Virus record (IMG/VR): IMGVR_UViG_3300005613_000383
Span: 1 to 25,316 of that record
Source: a virus
Strand: one strand, 5' to 3'
Length of the DNA: 25,316 nucleotides
A program made the translations under genes and the position numbers. Positions 13,898-22,910 of the stretch are shown one piece after another; the stretch's first letter is position 1; every line of letters begins with the position of its first letter. Under the pieces are notes generated by a model that was given only the letters and a program-made list of their open reading frames with translations, did no database searches and was not told the DNA's origin.

Positions 13898-14982
13898 ACC
13901 GTCTCAAGCAACGCAAGGATATTGACCAGGGGACACTTGAAGATACCCATAAAGGAGTCGTTGACTCCAAGGGCAAGTTCAATCTCGTCGTTTTCCTCGT
14001 TGTAAACCCCACCAAAAGGCAGGATACAAGCAGGTTGTTTGGAGATTGGGCGACCAGTGACGTCTGTCCACCAGATCAAACGGTCGTTTGTAGAGCCACT
14101 AAACAGGGCTTCTGTGCACTGACGAGTGATCTTGTTGAAGTTTTCGTCGAGTGTATAAGCCCCTAAATGGTATAGGAGGTATGAAATTTGATGCTTGCTG
14201 TCGTAGGCCATATATTTCCAGTGAAAAAATACTAGCCATTCGTTGCCAATTTTGATGGGTGATGTAGAATTAAAAGTTGGATATTCTCCAGTAACCTTTT
14301 TCAGGCTGCTTGAATCAATAGTTTTGTCGGGTTGTCCAGGGGTTTTAATCGTTAAAGGGATCGTTGAATACAACAGACGGAGACTTTGATCTTCGCTGAA
14401 GAAACACCAGTTCTTTTCAGGCTTACCTTCTGTGAGGTTGTCGCCAACTGGCGGGTAAACACAGTCGACAACTTTACCGAAATCGTCCACACGTCCTACG
14501 CACACTTTTGGTTGGTTAACCATCTTGTGCTTAGATGAGTCGTATTTACTCGCGTAAGAACTCGTGATGAACTGAAGGTAGAGGTTGTCGTCAGGAGCGA
14601 CAAATAGGCGTGGGTCTTCGTAGCTCAGACGATGTGGTTTTTCACGAATCTTCTTTGCACCGATGATCGTTTCGTCTCCGATCAACTCACCGACATACAC
14701 CTCGGTAGGGGTGTTGTTGTAGTAAAAGTATTTACTGTCGTGTCTAAAGGTGAAAGCCTCTGGCTGGTTTCTCCAGGTAATCAAGCGGTGACCCTTGTGT
14801 GAAATCAAGCAGGGGCTGAAGTTAGCGACTGTTTGATCAGGCAGACCATATTTAATACGTGTAAATGTGCCTCCGATATCAGAAGCTTGCTGATAAACCG
14901 TGGGGTAACCAGTTCCGGAACGAATGTCTACCGGGTGCTCTACGTAGCTAAGTGCAGTTTCGTAACGAGTTTGTTGGGTCAT
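13894..14982 (-). CDS. GH130/GH43-like beta-propeller glycoside enzyme
   Basis: A 362-residue protein. NFSPCLISHKGHRLITWRNQ at about 54-73 and SYEDPRLFVAPDDNLYLQF at about 120-138 give the N-S-P and EDPRL motifs of the five-bladed propeller enzymes, closest to GH130 mannoside phosphorylases. Later blades show EYPTFNSTSPIKIGNEWLVF and a PFGGVY segment. Members cleave or phosphorolyse sugar chains; some homologues in glycan clusters may act otherwise. With a GT4 enzyme upstream (ATGA-type overlap, so coupled) it forms a two-gene minus-strand unit. It could trim a host polysaccharide or shape a virion glycan. The exact reaction cannot be read from the sequence. Confidence 0.7.
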   Translation of the reverse strand: MTQQTRYETALSYVEHPVDIRSGTGYPTVYQQASDIGGTFTRIKYGLPDQTVANFSPCLISHKGHRLITWRNQPEAFTFRHDSKYFYYNNTPTEVYVGELIGDETIIGAKKIREKPHRLSYEDPRLFVAPDDNLYLQFITSSYASKYDSSKHKMVNQPKVCVGRVDDFGKVVDCVYPPVGDNLTEGKPEKNWCFFSEDQSLRLLYSTIPLTIKTPGQPDKTIDSSSLKKVTGEYPTFNSTSPIKIGNEWLVFFHWKYMAYDSKHQISYLLYHLGAYTLDENFNKITRQCTEALFSGSTNDRLIWWTDVTGRPISKQPACILPFGGVYNEENDEIELALGVNDSFMGIFKCPLVNILALLETV

Positions 14983-16145
14983 TTGAGCACCTCCATGGCT
15001 TTTGCAAATCCTTCAGCGACAGCTTCCCAGCGGTACTGAGGGTTCTGAGTCACGTTGTAGCAGTCGTCTGCAACTTTTTTGCGGAAGGTTTCGTCTTCGT
15101 AGAGTCGAGTCAACAGTTCTGCAGCGTGCTTGTAGTCAACAATTCCACGCTCGACGTTGAGGTCTTTGTCGTTGACCCAGGCTCCGATATTGATCAACAA
15201 ACCACTTCCGTTCCAAATGTCTTTACAGGAAGTGTGGTTTGGCACGACTTGAGCCTTACGACACATGGCGTGTTCGAAGGGAACTAACCCCCAACCTTCG
15301 CCATTAGCAGTGTTGAGGCCAACGTCACATGCGTTGTAAATAAGGTTAAGTTGTTCGTCAGGTGGTGCAGCGTGATAATTCATGTTCGGAGTCAGCGCTA
15401 CTTTCTGAGTCGGATCAATGCCGCGTCTACGAAGCTCGGTCTCTAACAGTTCTTTGATGTGCCAGCCGAGATCTTTCTCAGCCATATTCAGGTAGAGGAG
15501 AACGTCTTCTTTACCTACACAGAACTCAGCAAACGCCTTGATGGTCTGATCGATACATTTACGTGGTTGGTTTCGGTTGCCATTAAAGACAATGAATTTG
15601 TCTTGAGGCAGACCGAGCCGCTTACGAGCTTCGGTTTGATCAATTTCGTAGAACTTATCTCGGTCTAAACCGTGAGGGACAACGCCCATTTTCTTGGGTT
15701 GCACCCCGTGAGCCATCAAGCGTTGAGCTTGCTCGATGGTGAAGGTGATCGAAAAATCCCAGTCTTTGATGTACCGAAGCATAGGCAACGGATACCACTC
15801 AGAGTCGGTAGGGAAATATGCAATAAATTTAAAGTCAAACTGAGCCTTGAGGAAGTGGATGCGTTCCCAGATCTGGTTGCAGATCCAGATGTCGTTTAAA
15901 CAAATAAAGAAGTCAGGTTTTTCCTTCTCAACGATCTGTTGAATGCGTCCTACCCCGAAACGATCCCCCGGATTGTGAGCTGAAGCAGGGTAGATTTTGA
16001 AGGGATAGTCATGAGGGTCTCCTTGGTAATTAATCCCATAGACCACAACTTCATTATCTTTTCTCAAGTGATCTAGAACGCTGTGTGTCACACGAGCGAA
16101 ACCAGTATTAGAAACAGCATCCCCGTACCAAAGTATCTTCGCCAT
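14979..16145 (-). CDS. Family 4 glycosyltransferase (GT-B fold)
   Basis: A 388-residue protein. The start ILWYGDAVSNTGFARVTHSV has the GT-B Gly-rich loop, VVPHGLDRDKF at about 155-165 is the interdomain motif, FNGNRNQPRKCIDQTIKAF at about 187-205 binds the nucleotide sugar and GEGWGLVPFEHAMC at about 282-295 gives the EX7E motif (E283, E291). These are standard GT4 retaining-enzyme features. It should transfer a sugar from a nucleotide donor to a growing glycan in the host cytoplasm. Start ATG at 16145; the intergenic gap to the divergent terminase gene is only 45 bp, so both promoters must be compact or lie inside the genes. Confidence 0.85.
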   Translation of the reverse strand: MAKILWYGDAVSNTGFARVTHSVLDHLRKDNEVVVYGINYQGDPHDYPFKIYPASAHNPGDRFGVGRIQQIVEKEKPDFFICLNDIWICNQIWERIHFLKAQFDFKFIAYFPTDSEWYPLPMLRYIKDWDFSITFTIEQAQRLMAHGVQPKKMGVVPHGLDRDKFYEIDQTEARKRLGLPQDKFIVFNGNRNQPRKCIDQTIKAFAEFCVGKEDVLLYLNMAEKDLGWHIKELLETELRRRGIDPTQKVALTPNMNYHAAPPDEQLNLIYNACDVGLNTANGEGWGLVPFEHAMCRKAQVVPNHTSCKDIWNGSGLLINIGAWVNDKDLNVERGIVDYKHAAELLTRLYEDETFRKKVADDCYNVTQNPQYRWEAVAEGFAKAMEVLK

Positions 16146-16190
16146 ACAGAGTTAGAATTTCGCTAACAGTATACGAGCAGTCTTAAGAAA

Positions 16191-17711
16191 ATGCCTAGTA
16201 GAGAAACTTACGCATATCGACGTGCTCTTAAAGCACGAGCGCAAAGAGCCATCGATAGTAATGATTCTGTAATCGATAGTGTCTTTCACCGCGCTCAGAA
16301 TGATTTTCTGACATTCTGTACGCTTCTTGATAAACCTCCAGCAAAACATATGCTGGAATGGCACCAAGAATTGATTACGGGAGACAGCAATAAGTACCTT
16401 ATAGATATCGCTGGACCAAACCTTGATATTCTCAGCCCGCGTGGTTCTGCGAAGTCGACCGTACTGAACTTGTTCACAGCTTGGGTTATCGGAAAGCACA
16501 CAACCGCACAGCGTCCTCTCCAGATTATCTATTGTTCTTACAACATCGCTACCGCTATCCCCAAGAGTCGAATCATCAAACAGATCATCGACTCATCCAC
16601 ATTCAAAAAGATATTTCCAAAAGTAAAGCTAAAGGCAGGTATGCAGAGCGATATCGGTTGGTCTATTGACTTTGACTACGCAGGTATCGACAGGATCGGT
16701 GACGAGGAATTCACACTTCGTGCGGCTGGTCTTCGAGGGTCAATTACCTCAAAAAGGGCACACCTTGTCATCGTGGATGACCCCATCAAATCAAGCTCTG
16801 ACATCAAGAACCCTGCTGTGCGGGAGGAAATGAACAACAACTGGTCGTCAGTTATCGCCCCGATTGTCTTTGAAGGTGGACGTTCGATCTGTCTTGGTAC
16901 GCGATTCCATCCTTTGGATATCCACAAGACCATGTTCATCCCCAAGAAGGGCTGGAAGCAGGTGGCTCAAGAAGCCCTTACGTACGACAAACAAGGTGAA
17001 CCTGTCAGTTATTGGCCTGAGCAGTGGTCTGTTGATTACCTGATGGGTCAGAAAGAACTTGACCCTGTTGCATTTGCTTATCAGTATCAGCAACAACCGG
17101 TGATGACGTCTGATCTTGTCCTTTCACCTGACCTTCTTATTAAAGGAGAAGTTGAAACTGAGTTTGATTCTCTCGCAGTCGGTATCGACTTGTCAGCTAG
17201 TAAGAATGAGACTTCTGACTACACAGCTTTTGTCCTCGGAGGGCGATTAAAAGATAAGTATTTTATTATCGATTCTCATCAAGTCAGGTCGATTGGAAAC
17301 TTAGAAAAGATCGATTTGTTATGCGACATGCTTGTCGAGTGGGGAATTCTAGAACTTCAAGATGATCAATATTTTCCCACTTATTCAACAGTCACTCTCG
17401 TTGTGGAAGCAGTCGCATATCAAGCTTCTTTAGCGGCAGATCTGAAACGTGTGCTTCTTGTTGAGCGAGGGCTGAGCAACCTTAATATCCACGAGGTCAA
17501 GGGTTTCAGGGGAGACAAGATCGCAAGATTCCGAGGCACTCTTGGAATTTTGGAAAACAAAAAAGTTACTTTTAATAAATACCGTAAGTTCGATGCTTTA
17601 ATGGATCAGATCGTAAACGTTGGTGCAACGTCACACGATGACTTGCTCGACGCTTACACGCACCTGATCAACTACCTGCAACGACGGGGCAATTACAACG
17701 TCGAGTTCTGA
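16191..17711 (+). CDS. terL: Terminase large subunit
   Basis: A 506-residue packaging motor. Walker A is PRGSAKST at about 83-90 and the Walker B region is HLVIVDDPI at about 191-199 (Asp-Asp where Asp-Glu is usual). The C-terminal RNase H-like nuclease has GIDLSASKNETSDYTAF with D333, VTLVVEAVAY with E406, and SHDDLLDAYTHL with D483, D484 and D487 as candidate metal ligands. It cuts concatemeric DNA and pumps it into the prohead through the portal. The ATG follows the very short divergent gap to the GT4 gene; the next gene starts at its stop (TGATGG). The portal lies 2.5 kb downstream after an inserted set of glycan and small genes. Confidence 0.95.
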   Translation: MPSRETYAYRRALKARAQRAIDSNDSVIDSVFHRAQNDFLTFCTLLDKPPAKHMLEWHQELITGDSNKYLIDIAGPNLDILSPRGSAKSTVLNLFTAWVIGKHTTAQRPLQIIYCSYNIATAIPKSRIIKQIIDSSTFKKIFPKVKLKAGMQSDIGWSIDFDYAGIDRIGDEEFTLRAAGLRGSITSKRAHLVIVDDPIKSSSDIKNPAVREEMNNNWSSVIAPIVFEGGRSICLGTRFHPLDIHKTMFIPKKGWKQVAQEALTYDKQGEPVSYWPEQWSVDYLMGQKELDPVAFAYQYQQQPVMTSDLVLSPDLLIKGEVETEFDSLAVGIDLSASKNETSDYTAFVLGGRLKDKYFIIDSHQVRSIGNLEKIDLLCDMLVEWGILELQDDQYFPTYSTVTLVVEAVAYQASLAADLKRVLLVERGLSNLNIHEVKGFRGDKIARFRGTLGILENKKVTFNKYRKFDALMDQIVNVGATSHDDLLDAYTHLINYLQRRGNYNVEF

Positions 17712-18583
17712 TGGAATCTATTTATATAGCGATCACAGCGCACAACCCTCTTTCTCGCATTGAGAAAACTCTTGCAGTTCTGAGAGCTTACGAGACTCTT
17801 CCTTTGAAGGTTCACGTAGAGTTCTTTATCGATTACGAGCACGCTTACGACTTAGATGAGTTTTCCCTCATCGTTGGAGGACATGTTCATCTCGATCAAG
17901 TCGGTTTTACTGTCGCAGATGAGTCTTATGCAGGTTTTGCACTTTGCTGGGCTCATAAACCAAATCTTGCAAAAGCCATAAGAGATAAAAAATATGACTT
18001 TTATATGTACTCAGAGAACGATATGCTCTTTGGGTCTAAGCAGTTTGTTTACTGGCGTGACTACAAAGATTTACTCAAACCATTAAATCTTGAGCCTGGT
18101 TTCTGCCGATATGAGGAATACAAAGGTCTAGATATACCTTTCGATAATTACAAAAAGTGGGACCTTTACGGACTTACCCCTGATGTGTGGGACGAAATCC
18201 CTTACGAATGCGGAACGATCTTGACGCCAAACGATAAAAATTTCCTCGGCTTTACTTCTCTCGGTAATCCCTACGCAGGTCTAATGATTCTCGATCAGGA
18301 CGATGCCGAGAAGTATATAAAGAGTGAAAGCTGTCACCCTCAACTAAGCCACCGCGTGGTCGGTAAACGTAATTGGCCGATCGCTGATCGTAGTTCTATG
18401 GGTTTAGCTTTTGAGGGTTTAAAACCAAATCAGGAACACCGTCGAGTTGTGCCATTAATCAAATGTGGTGACTCAGTTCAGATTCACCCCTGCGGTTTAG
18501 TGAGGCATCTTGATGTTAAATATTCGCCTGCTTTATACGAAGGATCAGATACCATTCATACCGGAAACATGTTCTTGACGTGA
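17711..18583 (+). CDS. Glycosyltransferase-like protein
   Basis: A 290-residue protein coupled to the terminase gene by a one-base overlap. The N-terminus (SIYIAITAHNPLSRIEKTLA) reads as the first beta-strand and loop of a GT-A fold, FYMYSENDMLFGSKQF near residue 95-110 as the equivalent of the DxD region (here ENDM), and the C-terminal half has several aromatic and His-containing segments (HPCGLVRHLD). I infer a glycosyltransferase-related enzyme. The absence of a clear DxD leaves room for an inactive or non-canonical member. Confidence 0.6.
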   Translation: MESIYIAITAHNPLSRIEKTLAVLRAYETLPLKVHVEFFIDYEHAYDLDEFSLIVGGHVHLDQVGFTVADESYAGFALCWAHKPNLAKAIRDKKYDFYMYSENDMLFGSKQFVYWRDYKDLLKPLNLEPGFCRYEEYKGLDIPFDNYKKWDLYGLTPDVWDEIPYECGTILTPNDKNFLGFTSLGNPYAGLMILDQDDAEKYIKSESCHPQLSHRVVGKRNWPIADRSSMGLAFEGLKPNQEHRRVVPLIKCGDSVQIHPCGLVRHLDVKYSPALYEGSDTIHTGNMFLT

Positions 18584-18798
18584 TGGAAGCAGTAAATCAT
18601 CCCGCACATTACTCACAGGGTAATATCGAGTGCATTGACGCAATGATGTCTGCTGCTGGTGTTGAAGGCGTCAAGTCTTTTTGTCACTTGTCTTGCTTTA
18701 AGTACCTCTGGCGATTTCAGCACAAGAACGGAGTGGAGGATCTGAAGAAAGCACAGTGGTACTTGAATAAACTTATTGAAATAAGTACGTTAGACTGA
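18583..18798 (+). CDS. DUF3310 family protein
   Basis: A 71-residue protein starting at the ATG in a TGATG overlap; a GTG one codon earlier is less likely. VNHPAHYSQGNIECIDAM at the start and FCHLSCFKYLWRFQHKNG, then DLKKAQWYLNKLI, are the hallmarks of DUF3310, a small family widespread in phages, in which the NHPxHY and KYLWR segments are conserved. Members are sometimes annotated as nucleotide-kinase-like, without proof. Its role in the virus is unknown. Confidence 0.9.
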   Translation: MEAVNHPAHYSQGNIECIDAMMSAAGVEGVKSFCHLSCFKYLWRFQHKNGVEDLKKAQWYLNKLIEISTLD

Positions 18799-18815
18799 TA
18801 AAAAAATAATCCTCT

Positions 18816-19103
18816 ATGGATATCCGCGCTTTTGGTTCTGTGTATGGGCAGCAGTCGCAGCTGCCTTATGCAAGCGGGTTTCACTGGCAACCCAGTGACG
18901 GAGAAAAGACTTTTGGGACTTGCCGCGCTCTTTTTATTGAAAACAAAAGCTCTAGTAGTAAAGATGATCTGTATGTTCGTTTAAATGATATGGCTGAAAA
19001 TGAGTTTCTTCACGTTGAGAATGTCGCTGGTGATATTTTTCTGCCTTTTGGTGCAGTTACACTGAGTGGAGGATCTATTAACGCCGCTCTGGTGTTGTAC
19101 TGA
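18816..19103 (+). CDS. Small hypothetical beta-rich protein
   Basis: A 95-residue protein with alternating polar and hydrophobic residues, suggesting a beta-sandwich (GTCRALFIENKSSSSKDDLY, HVENVAGDIFLPFGAVTLSG). It resembles small phage decoration or spike-base proteins in overall pattern, but I cannot name a family. It lies upstream of the portal and is coupled to the next gene by a TGATG overlap. Confidence 0.6.
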   Translation: MDIRAFGSVYGQQSQLPYASGFHWQPSDGEKTFGTCRALFIENKSSSSKDDLYVRLNDMAENEFLHVENVAGDIFLPFGAVTLSGGSINAALVLY

Positions 19104-19402
19104 TGAGTGATTTTCAAGAATTTGGGAATATTCTCGCTAACAGGTACGCCCAGGCAGTCGGTGCTGCAAATAAACAGAGAGCACGCGAGCAGTCTGTAAC
19201 TGAGGACTTCGAGTCTTTTGAGCAAAGCAGCTTTAACCAGCAAGTAGGTGGTCCCACACCTCCAGAGATGCCCTCGACTAACGACGGAGCTGCACAGTTT
19301 CAAACGGAATCTATTCCTCCAGAAGAGCAAGACATAGAGGATATGAAGAACTTACTCCTTGAACGGAGTAAGAAACGTTTTCAGATGGGTGATATAGATT
19401 GA
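19103..19402 (+). CDS. Small hypothetical protein
   Basis: A 99-residue acidic protein. The N-terminal helix (FQEFGNILANRYAQAVGAAN) is followed by a Gln/Glu/Ser/Pro-rich, probably disordered middle (QQVGGPTPPEMPSTNDG) and a charged C-terminal helix (EQDIEDMKNLLLERSKKRFQ). It starts in the stop of the previous gene and is likely a minor virion or assembly factor. No family recognised. Confidence 0.6.
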   Translation: MSDFQEFGNILANRYAQAVGAANKQRAREQSVTEDFESFEQSSFNQQVGGPTPPEMPSTNDGAAQFQTESIPPEEQDIEDMKNLLLERSKKRFQMGDID

Positions 19403-19438
19403 GATTGAGGTAACATACTGCTACTAAGCTTTAGTGCA

Positions 19439-20260
19439 GTGCTGATCGATTGTTTTCCTTATTTCAACGAAAAAGAAATTCTTGAGCTTCGCGTAGAAAC
19501 TCTTAAAGACCACGTAGATGGTTTTTTAATCACAGATGCAAACCGCACCCACAGGGGTGATCCTAAAGAGTTTTCTTGCGTAGAGACCATTAAGGAGCTG
19601 GGTCTGCCTGAGGAAAAGATTCAAGTTCTGCACGTTGAACTACCTCCGTACGAGGAGGCTCCTGACCCATGGGTTCGAGAACGAGGCCAGCGTGACGCTT
19701 TAAGTGTCGGTCTTTTCATGATGCCTGACGACACTTATTTTATTTGCAGTGACTGCGATGAAATTACAAACCCAGAGAAGCTAACAGAGATAAAAGAAGC
19801 AGTAGATACTCACTGTGACAAAACTGTCAGGTTGTCCATGTCCATGCATTACGGAAGGGCTGATCGTCAACTTGTTTCACCTAAAGGAGAAAAGTTTGAT
19901 TGGCGATGTGGCACCGCTTCGACAGTCGGTCAGCTCAGGGAGTTTGGAACGCTTTCATCGTTGAGGGCGACCACGAATAACTGGTATGTAGGCAACAGGG
20001 ACGCTGGTTGGCACTTGAGTTGGATGGGTGACAGTGATCGTCGTAAGACAAAACTGCGAAATATCGCGGAGTATTATATCTGGGATAAACCAGAAGTACA
20101 AAAACTATGTGATGACTTTGTACCAGAAGAGGGCAATACAGACATGCTGGGACGTGAAGATCACTTAATTACGTCTTATCCAGTTTCAAAACTTCCAGAA
20201 GCAGCCCTTAGAATAGAGCGAGTACGGAACTACCTCTTGCCTGACGGTCATGAGGTCTAA
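19439..20260 (+). CDS. Family 17 glycosyltransferase
   Basis: A 273-residue protein starting at GTG, the first usable start in frame. IDCFPYFNEKEILELRVETL near residues 3-22 and DGFLITDANRTHRGDPK near 27-43 are the N-terminal motifs of GT17, the family of eukaryotic beta-1,4-mannosyl-glycoprotein N-acetylglucosaminyltransferases that also has bacterial and viral members. FICSDCDEITNPEKL near 100-114 holds the Asp-rich metal site, and AGWHLSWMGD near 182-191 matches the family's GWH-W-G segment. Donor and acceptor are unknown. It lies directly before the portal gene, six bases apart. Confidence 0.85.
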   Translation: MLIDCFPYFNEKEILELRVETLKDHVDGFLITDANRTHRGDPKEFSCVETIKELGLPEEKIQVLHVELPPYEEAPDPWVRERGQRDALSVGLFMMPDDTYFICSDCDEITNPEKLTEIKEAVDTHCDKTVRLSMSMHYGRADRQLVSPKGEKFDWRCGTASTVGQLREFGTLSSLRATTNNWYVGNRDAGWHLSWMGDSDRRKTKLRNIAEYYIWDKPEVQKLCDDFVPEEGNTDMLGREDHLITSYPVSKLPEAALRIERVRNYLLPDGHEV

Positions 20261-20266
20261 TAAATA

Positions 20267-22486
20267 ATGACAGCTTCTGTTGACATCCGTAATCAGTTTG
20301 AAGAGATCCTTGAGGCAGCTCGTACTCAAGATCGCTCAAGCCAGGCTGCAACAATGGTGGTCTTAAGCCACCTTCAGCAAATGACCCTCTTGATGATCAA
20401 GAAGGGTTTGTCTTTTTATTGTGATCAAGATACATATAAGAGTAGAACTAAGTTTATTCATGACGTAATTGAGCTAAACCGTCTCGATATAAGGTTTCCT
20501 GCAATTATCAGGAACTTTTTGATCGACGGTTGCGGCCTGTTTTACTTTCGCCCAGACCCAAAATTAAAATATCAGATTTATTTCTTTAATAAGAAGCAAT
20601 ATCGTGTCTACCACGACGCTAATGGTCAAATTGAAGAAGTCGTCATTCTTTACGATTACAAGGTAAAGAACAATAATCTCGGTTTACCAAGTGATGTTTA
20701 CGGTCAGAACAAGCGTTACGTTCGTTTAAGCATCACTGCCGATGAAATTACTGAAAACGAGTCAGACACTGAGCTTAGTTTTGAGCTTGAGCCTGGTGGA
20801 ATACTTACTGCAGATCGAAAAAGACCTAATCAACTTGGATTTGTCCCTGCTGTTGAGGTTTTAAACAAACCTAACGCCAGTGGAACAGAAGGAGAGGGTG
20901 ATTTTGACCCTTTCATGGAGCAAATTGTGCTTCATGACCAGATGCTCAGGAATATTTCGAAAAATATTGAGTTTTTTGGTAACCCAACGTTGATTTCGAG
21001 CCGTCCGCGCTCCGATTTACTCGAAGCGTCGGACTCTGGAAGCACTTTTAGACCCACAATCAGTTCTCAGTCTGGTTTTGCGGGTCAAAATACGCCTTCA
21101 ACACGCGCCAGTGAGCCTTTTGGCTCTGCGATGGGCGGTGGCTTGCGTGTTCCACGCATTATTGCCAACGTTGAGCCTTCTGATCGAGTCGGTTACATGA
21201 CTCCGGACCCGATCAGCGGAGATATGAACCGTTATGCGCTTCTTTTACGCGAAGAAATTCGTACAGCGCTCGGCGGAGTCGATGAAATCTCTATTTCGGC
21301 AGGTGCGACTGCCACAGAGATCAAAGGCTTGATGGGTCGCGCCCAAGCGACTGCAACAAGAAAGAATAAGAGCTTCTTGACTTACGGTTTCTGTGCTCTC
21401 TTGGAGATGATGATTTATCACCAAGAAACAGTCTTCCGCGAGTCATTTATCGCGGCTCTAAACTTAAAAGAACCTAAAGAACCTGAAGAAATCACTGAAG
21501 AATCGGCTGATAAGTTCCGCAAGGCTTCAATTCGGTTCGAAACCAAGTTAAATCAAGAAATGCAGAAGGCACTTACCGAAAATAAGGTGCCTCGTGGTGT
21601 TATCGGTCTACCAGAAGATGGTGACCGTAGTGTCAGCTACAGATACCAGGGTGATGTCTACGAAGACACTGCTTATGACGTCCTACAAAAGTCAATGGTC
21701 GTCCGCAACATGCAGGAATTAGGTGTTGAGAGTGTAGAAGCTCTTAAATACCTTTTCCCTGATAAAAATGAGTCTGAACGTGCCGAAATGTTGAGAGGAT
21801 TTCCTTTCAGAATGGTTGGACAAGTTCAGTCGTCAATGCAGCAGTTCCTGGTATTATTAAACCAGATGTTGCAGTCTCCGCATCCTCTTGCGCCTGATCA
21901 ACCTTTAGCGGCTGATCCTAGACTGAATATCACTCCGCTCCTTTACAGGACATTCGATCACCTTGCGGAAGAACTAACTTACTCGGGTAGCTATGAGCCA
22001 GCAGATCCAAGCTTCGACCCCGAGCCCGGTCTCCCCGGCGGCAGCCCCGGCGGTAATCAGCGACCAGGGCTCAACGACCGCCTCTCCGCAGCAGTGGGTG
22101 GTCCAAGGAGCTACCCCGGCGGTAGCTTCGGTTCCTACAGCCCAACCGCCGTCCCAGGTGGCACCGGCTTCGGTTCCTTCTATCAGTCCCCAGTACAACC
22201 CGTCAACGTACAGCTCCTCCCCGAGCAACCCTTGGGAAGCAGCGATGGGTTCTCTGGAGCGGGTGCTAACCTCCCAATCACTATCCCCCAGCCAGGCAGC
22301 ACAGTATCAAACCCAGGCACCACAGCAGGCTACAACACAGATCAGTCAGCCTTCTCAGGTCCAGCCTTGGGCTTACCAGCAGCCGGTTCAGCAGACCTCG
22401 CCTACCAGCGTCTCACGGACCCAGACTTCCTCTCGGGCTTCTACGGACCGGAGCCTAAGCGAGGCAAGCGCCGAGGTCGTTCGTAA
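20267..22486 (+). CDS. Portal protein
   Basis: A 739-residue protein placed before a scaffold-like gene and the capsid gene, as expected for the dodecameric DNA gate of the head. The N-terminal half shows helical and beta segments typical of large portals (SHLQQMTLLMIKKGLSFY, RNFLIDGCGLFYFRPDPK, YQIYFFNKKQYRVYHDANGQ) and a middle part with SAGATATEIKGLMGRAQATA. I saw no exact signature, so the call rests on size, pattern and position. The last about 164 residues (from about 576) are Gly/Pro/Ser-rich, end in a basic KRGKRRGRS tail, and are encoded by DNA that also encodes the scaffold-like protein in another frame. Confidence 0.8.
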   Translation: MTASVDIRNQFEEILEAARTQDRSSQAATMVVLSHLQQMTLLMIKKGLSFYCDQDTYKSRTKFIHDVIELNRLDIRFPAIIRNFLIDGCGLFYFRPDPKLKYQIYFFNKKQYRVYHDANGQIEEVVILYDYKVKNNNLGLPSDVYGQNKRYVRLSITADEITENESDTELSFELEPGGILTADRKRPNQLGFVPAVEVLNKPNASGTEGEGDFDPFMEQIVLHDQMLRNISKNIEFFGNPTLISSRPRSDLLEASDSGSTFRPTISSQSGFAGQNTPSTRASEPFGSAMGGGLRVPRIIANVEPSDRVGYMTPDPISGDMNRYALLLREEIRTALGGVDEISISAGATATEIKGLMGRAQATATRKNKSFLTYGFCALLEMMIYHQETVFRESFIAALNLKEPKEPEEITEESADKFRKASIRFETKLNQEMQKALTENKVPRGVIGLPEDGDRSVSYRYQGDVYEDTAYDVLQKSMVVRNMQELGVESVEALKYLFPDKNESERAEMLRGFPFRMVGQVQSSMQQFLVLLNQMLQSPHPLAPDQPLAADPRLNITPLLYRTFDHLAEELTYSGSYEPADPSFDPEPGLPGGSPGGNQRPGLNDRLSAAVGGPRSYPGGSFGSYSPTAVPGGTGFGSFYQSPVQPVNVQLLPEQPLGSSDGFSGAGANLPITIPQPGSTVSNPGTTAGYNTDQSAFSGPALGLPAAGSADLAYQRLTDPDFLSGFYGPEPKRGKRRGRS

Positions 22487-22910
22487 CTTCGGAATCGAAG
22501 CCCCCGGAATTTTGAATGCTTACGCGTGTGCCCTTGAGGACATGCTCGTTGAGCAAGCTCAAAAAACCGATCAAGTCATTCAGATTGCTTCCAACATGGA
22601 GCAGATCTTGACCGATCCTGATCACCTGGCCGATTACACCGATCGTTACTTTACCGAAGTGGTTCCTGTCGACATCGAAGAAGCCTTCAACGATGAGGGT
22701 CAGTACAACCCCGACTCTGTCTATCAGCAGCAGTACGACATGCCTGCTCCCCCCGTGGGCGCAGCTGGTCAGGTCGGTGTTCCCAACGGTCAGTCCTGGG
22801 AGCAATTCGGTGAAGTTATGAGCCGCTCTCCTGAGAACGCCTGGCGTGTCTTGAGCCAGATGCAACCTGAAGCTTTACGGAGCAAACTGTTGTTCATGGA
22901 ACCTTCCTGA
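21993..22910 (+). CDS. Scaffold-like protein overlapping the portal gene
   Basis: A 305-residue protein whose first about 164 codons overlap the portal gene in another frame. The N-terminal part is Gln/Ser/Pro/Thr-rich with a NPWEAAMGSLERVLTSQSLS segment. The C-terminal half is acidic and helical (YACALEDMLVEQAQKTDQVI, SNMEQILTDPDHLADYTDRY). Position between portal and capsid genes, acidity and helix content fit a head scaffold. The 22487-22910 part is clearly coding because no other frame competes. The start at 21993 is the first ATG but has no strong ribosome binding site, so the true start could be an internal Met such as that of MGSLERVL. Confidence 0.75.
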   Translation: MSQQIQASTPSPVSPAAAPAVISDQGSTTASPQQWVVQGATPAVASVPTAQPPSQVAPASVPSISPQYNPSTYSSSPSNPWEAAMGSLERVLTSQSLSPSQAAQYQTQAPQQATTQISQPSQVQPWAYQQPVQQTSPTSVSRTQTSSRASTDRSLSEASAEVVRNFGIEAPGILNAYACALEDMLVEQAQKTDQVIQIASNMEQILTDPDHLADYTDRYFTEVVPVDIEEAFNDEGQYNPDSVYQQQYDMPAPPVGAAGQVGVPNGQSWEQFGEVMSRSPENAWRVLSQMQPEALRSKLLFMEPS

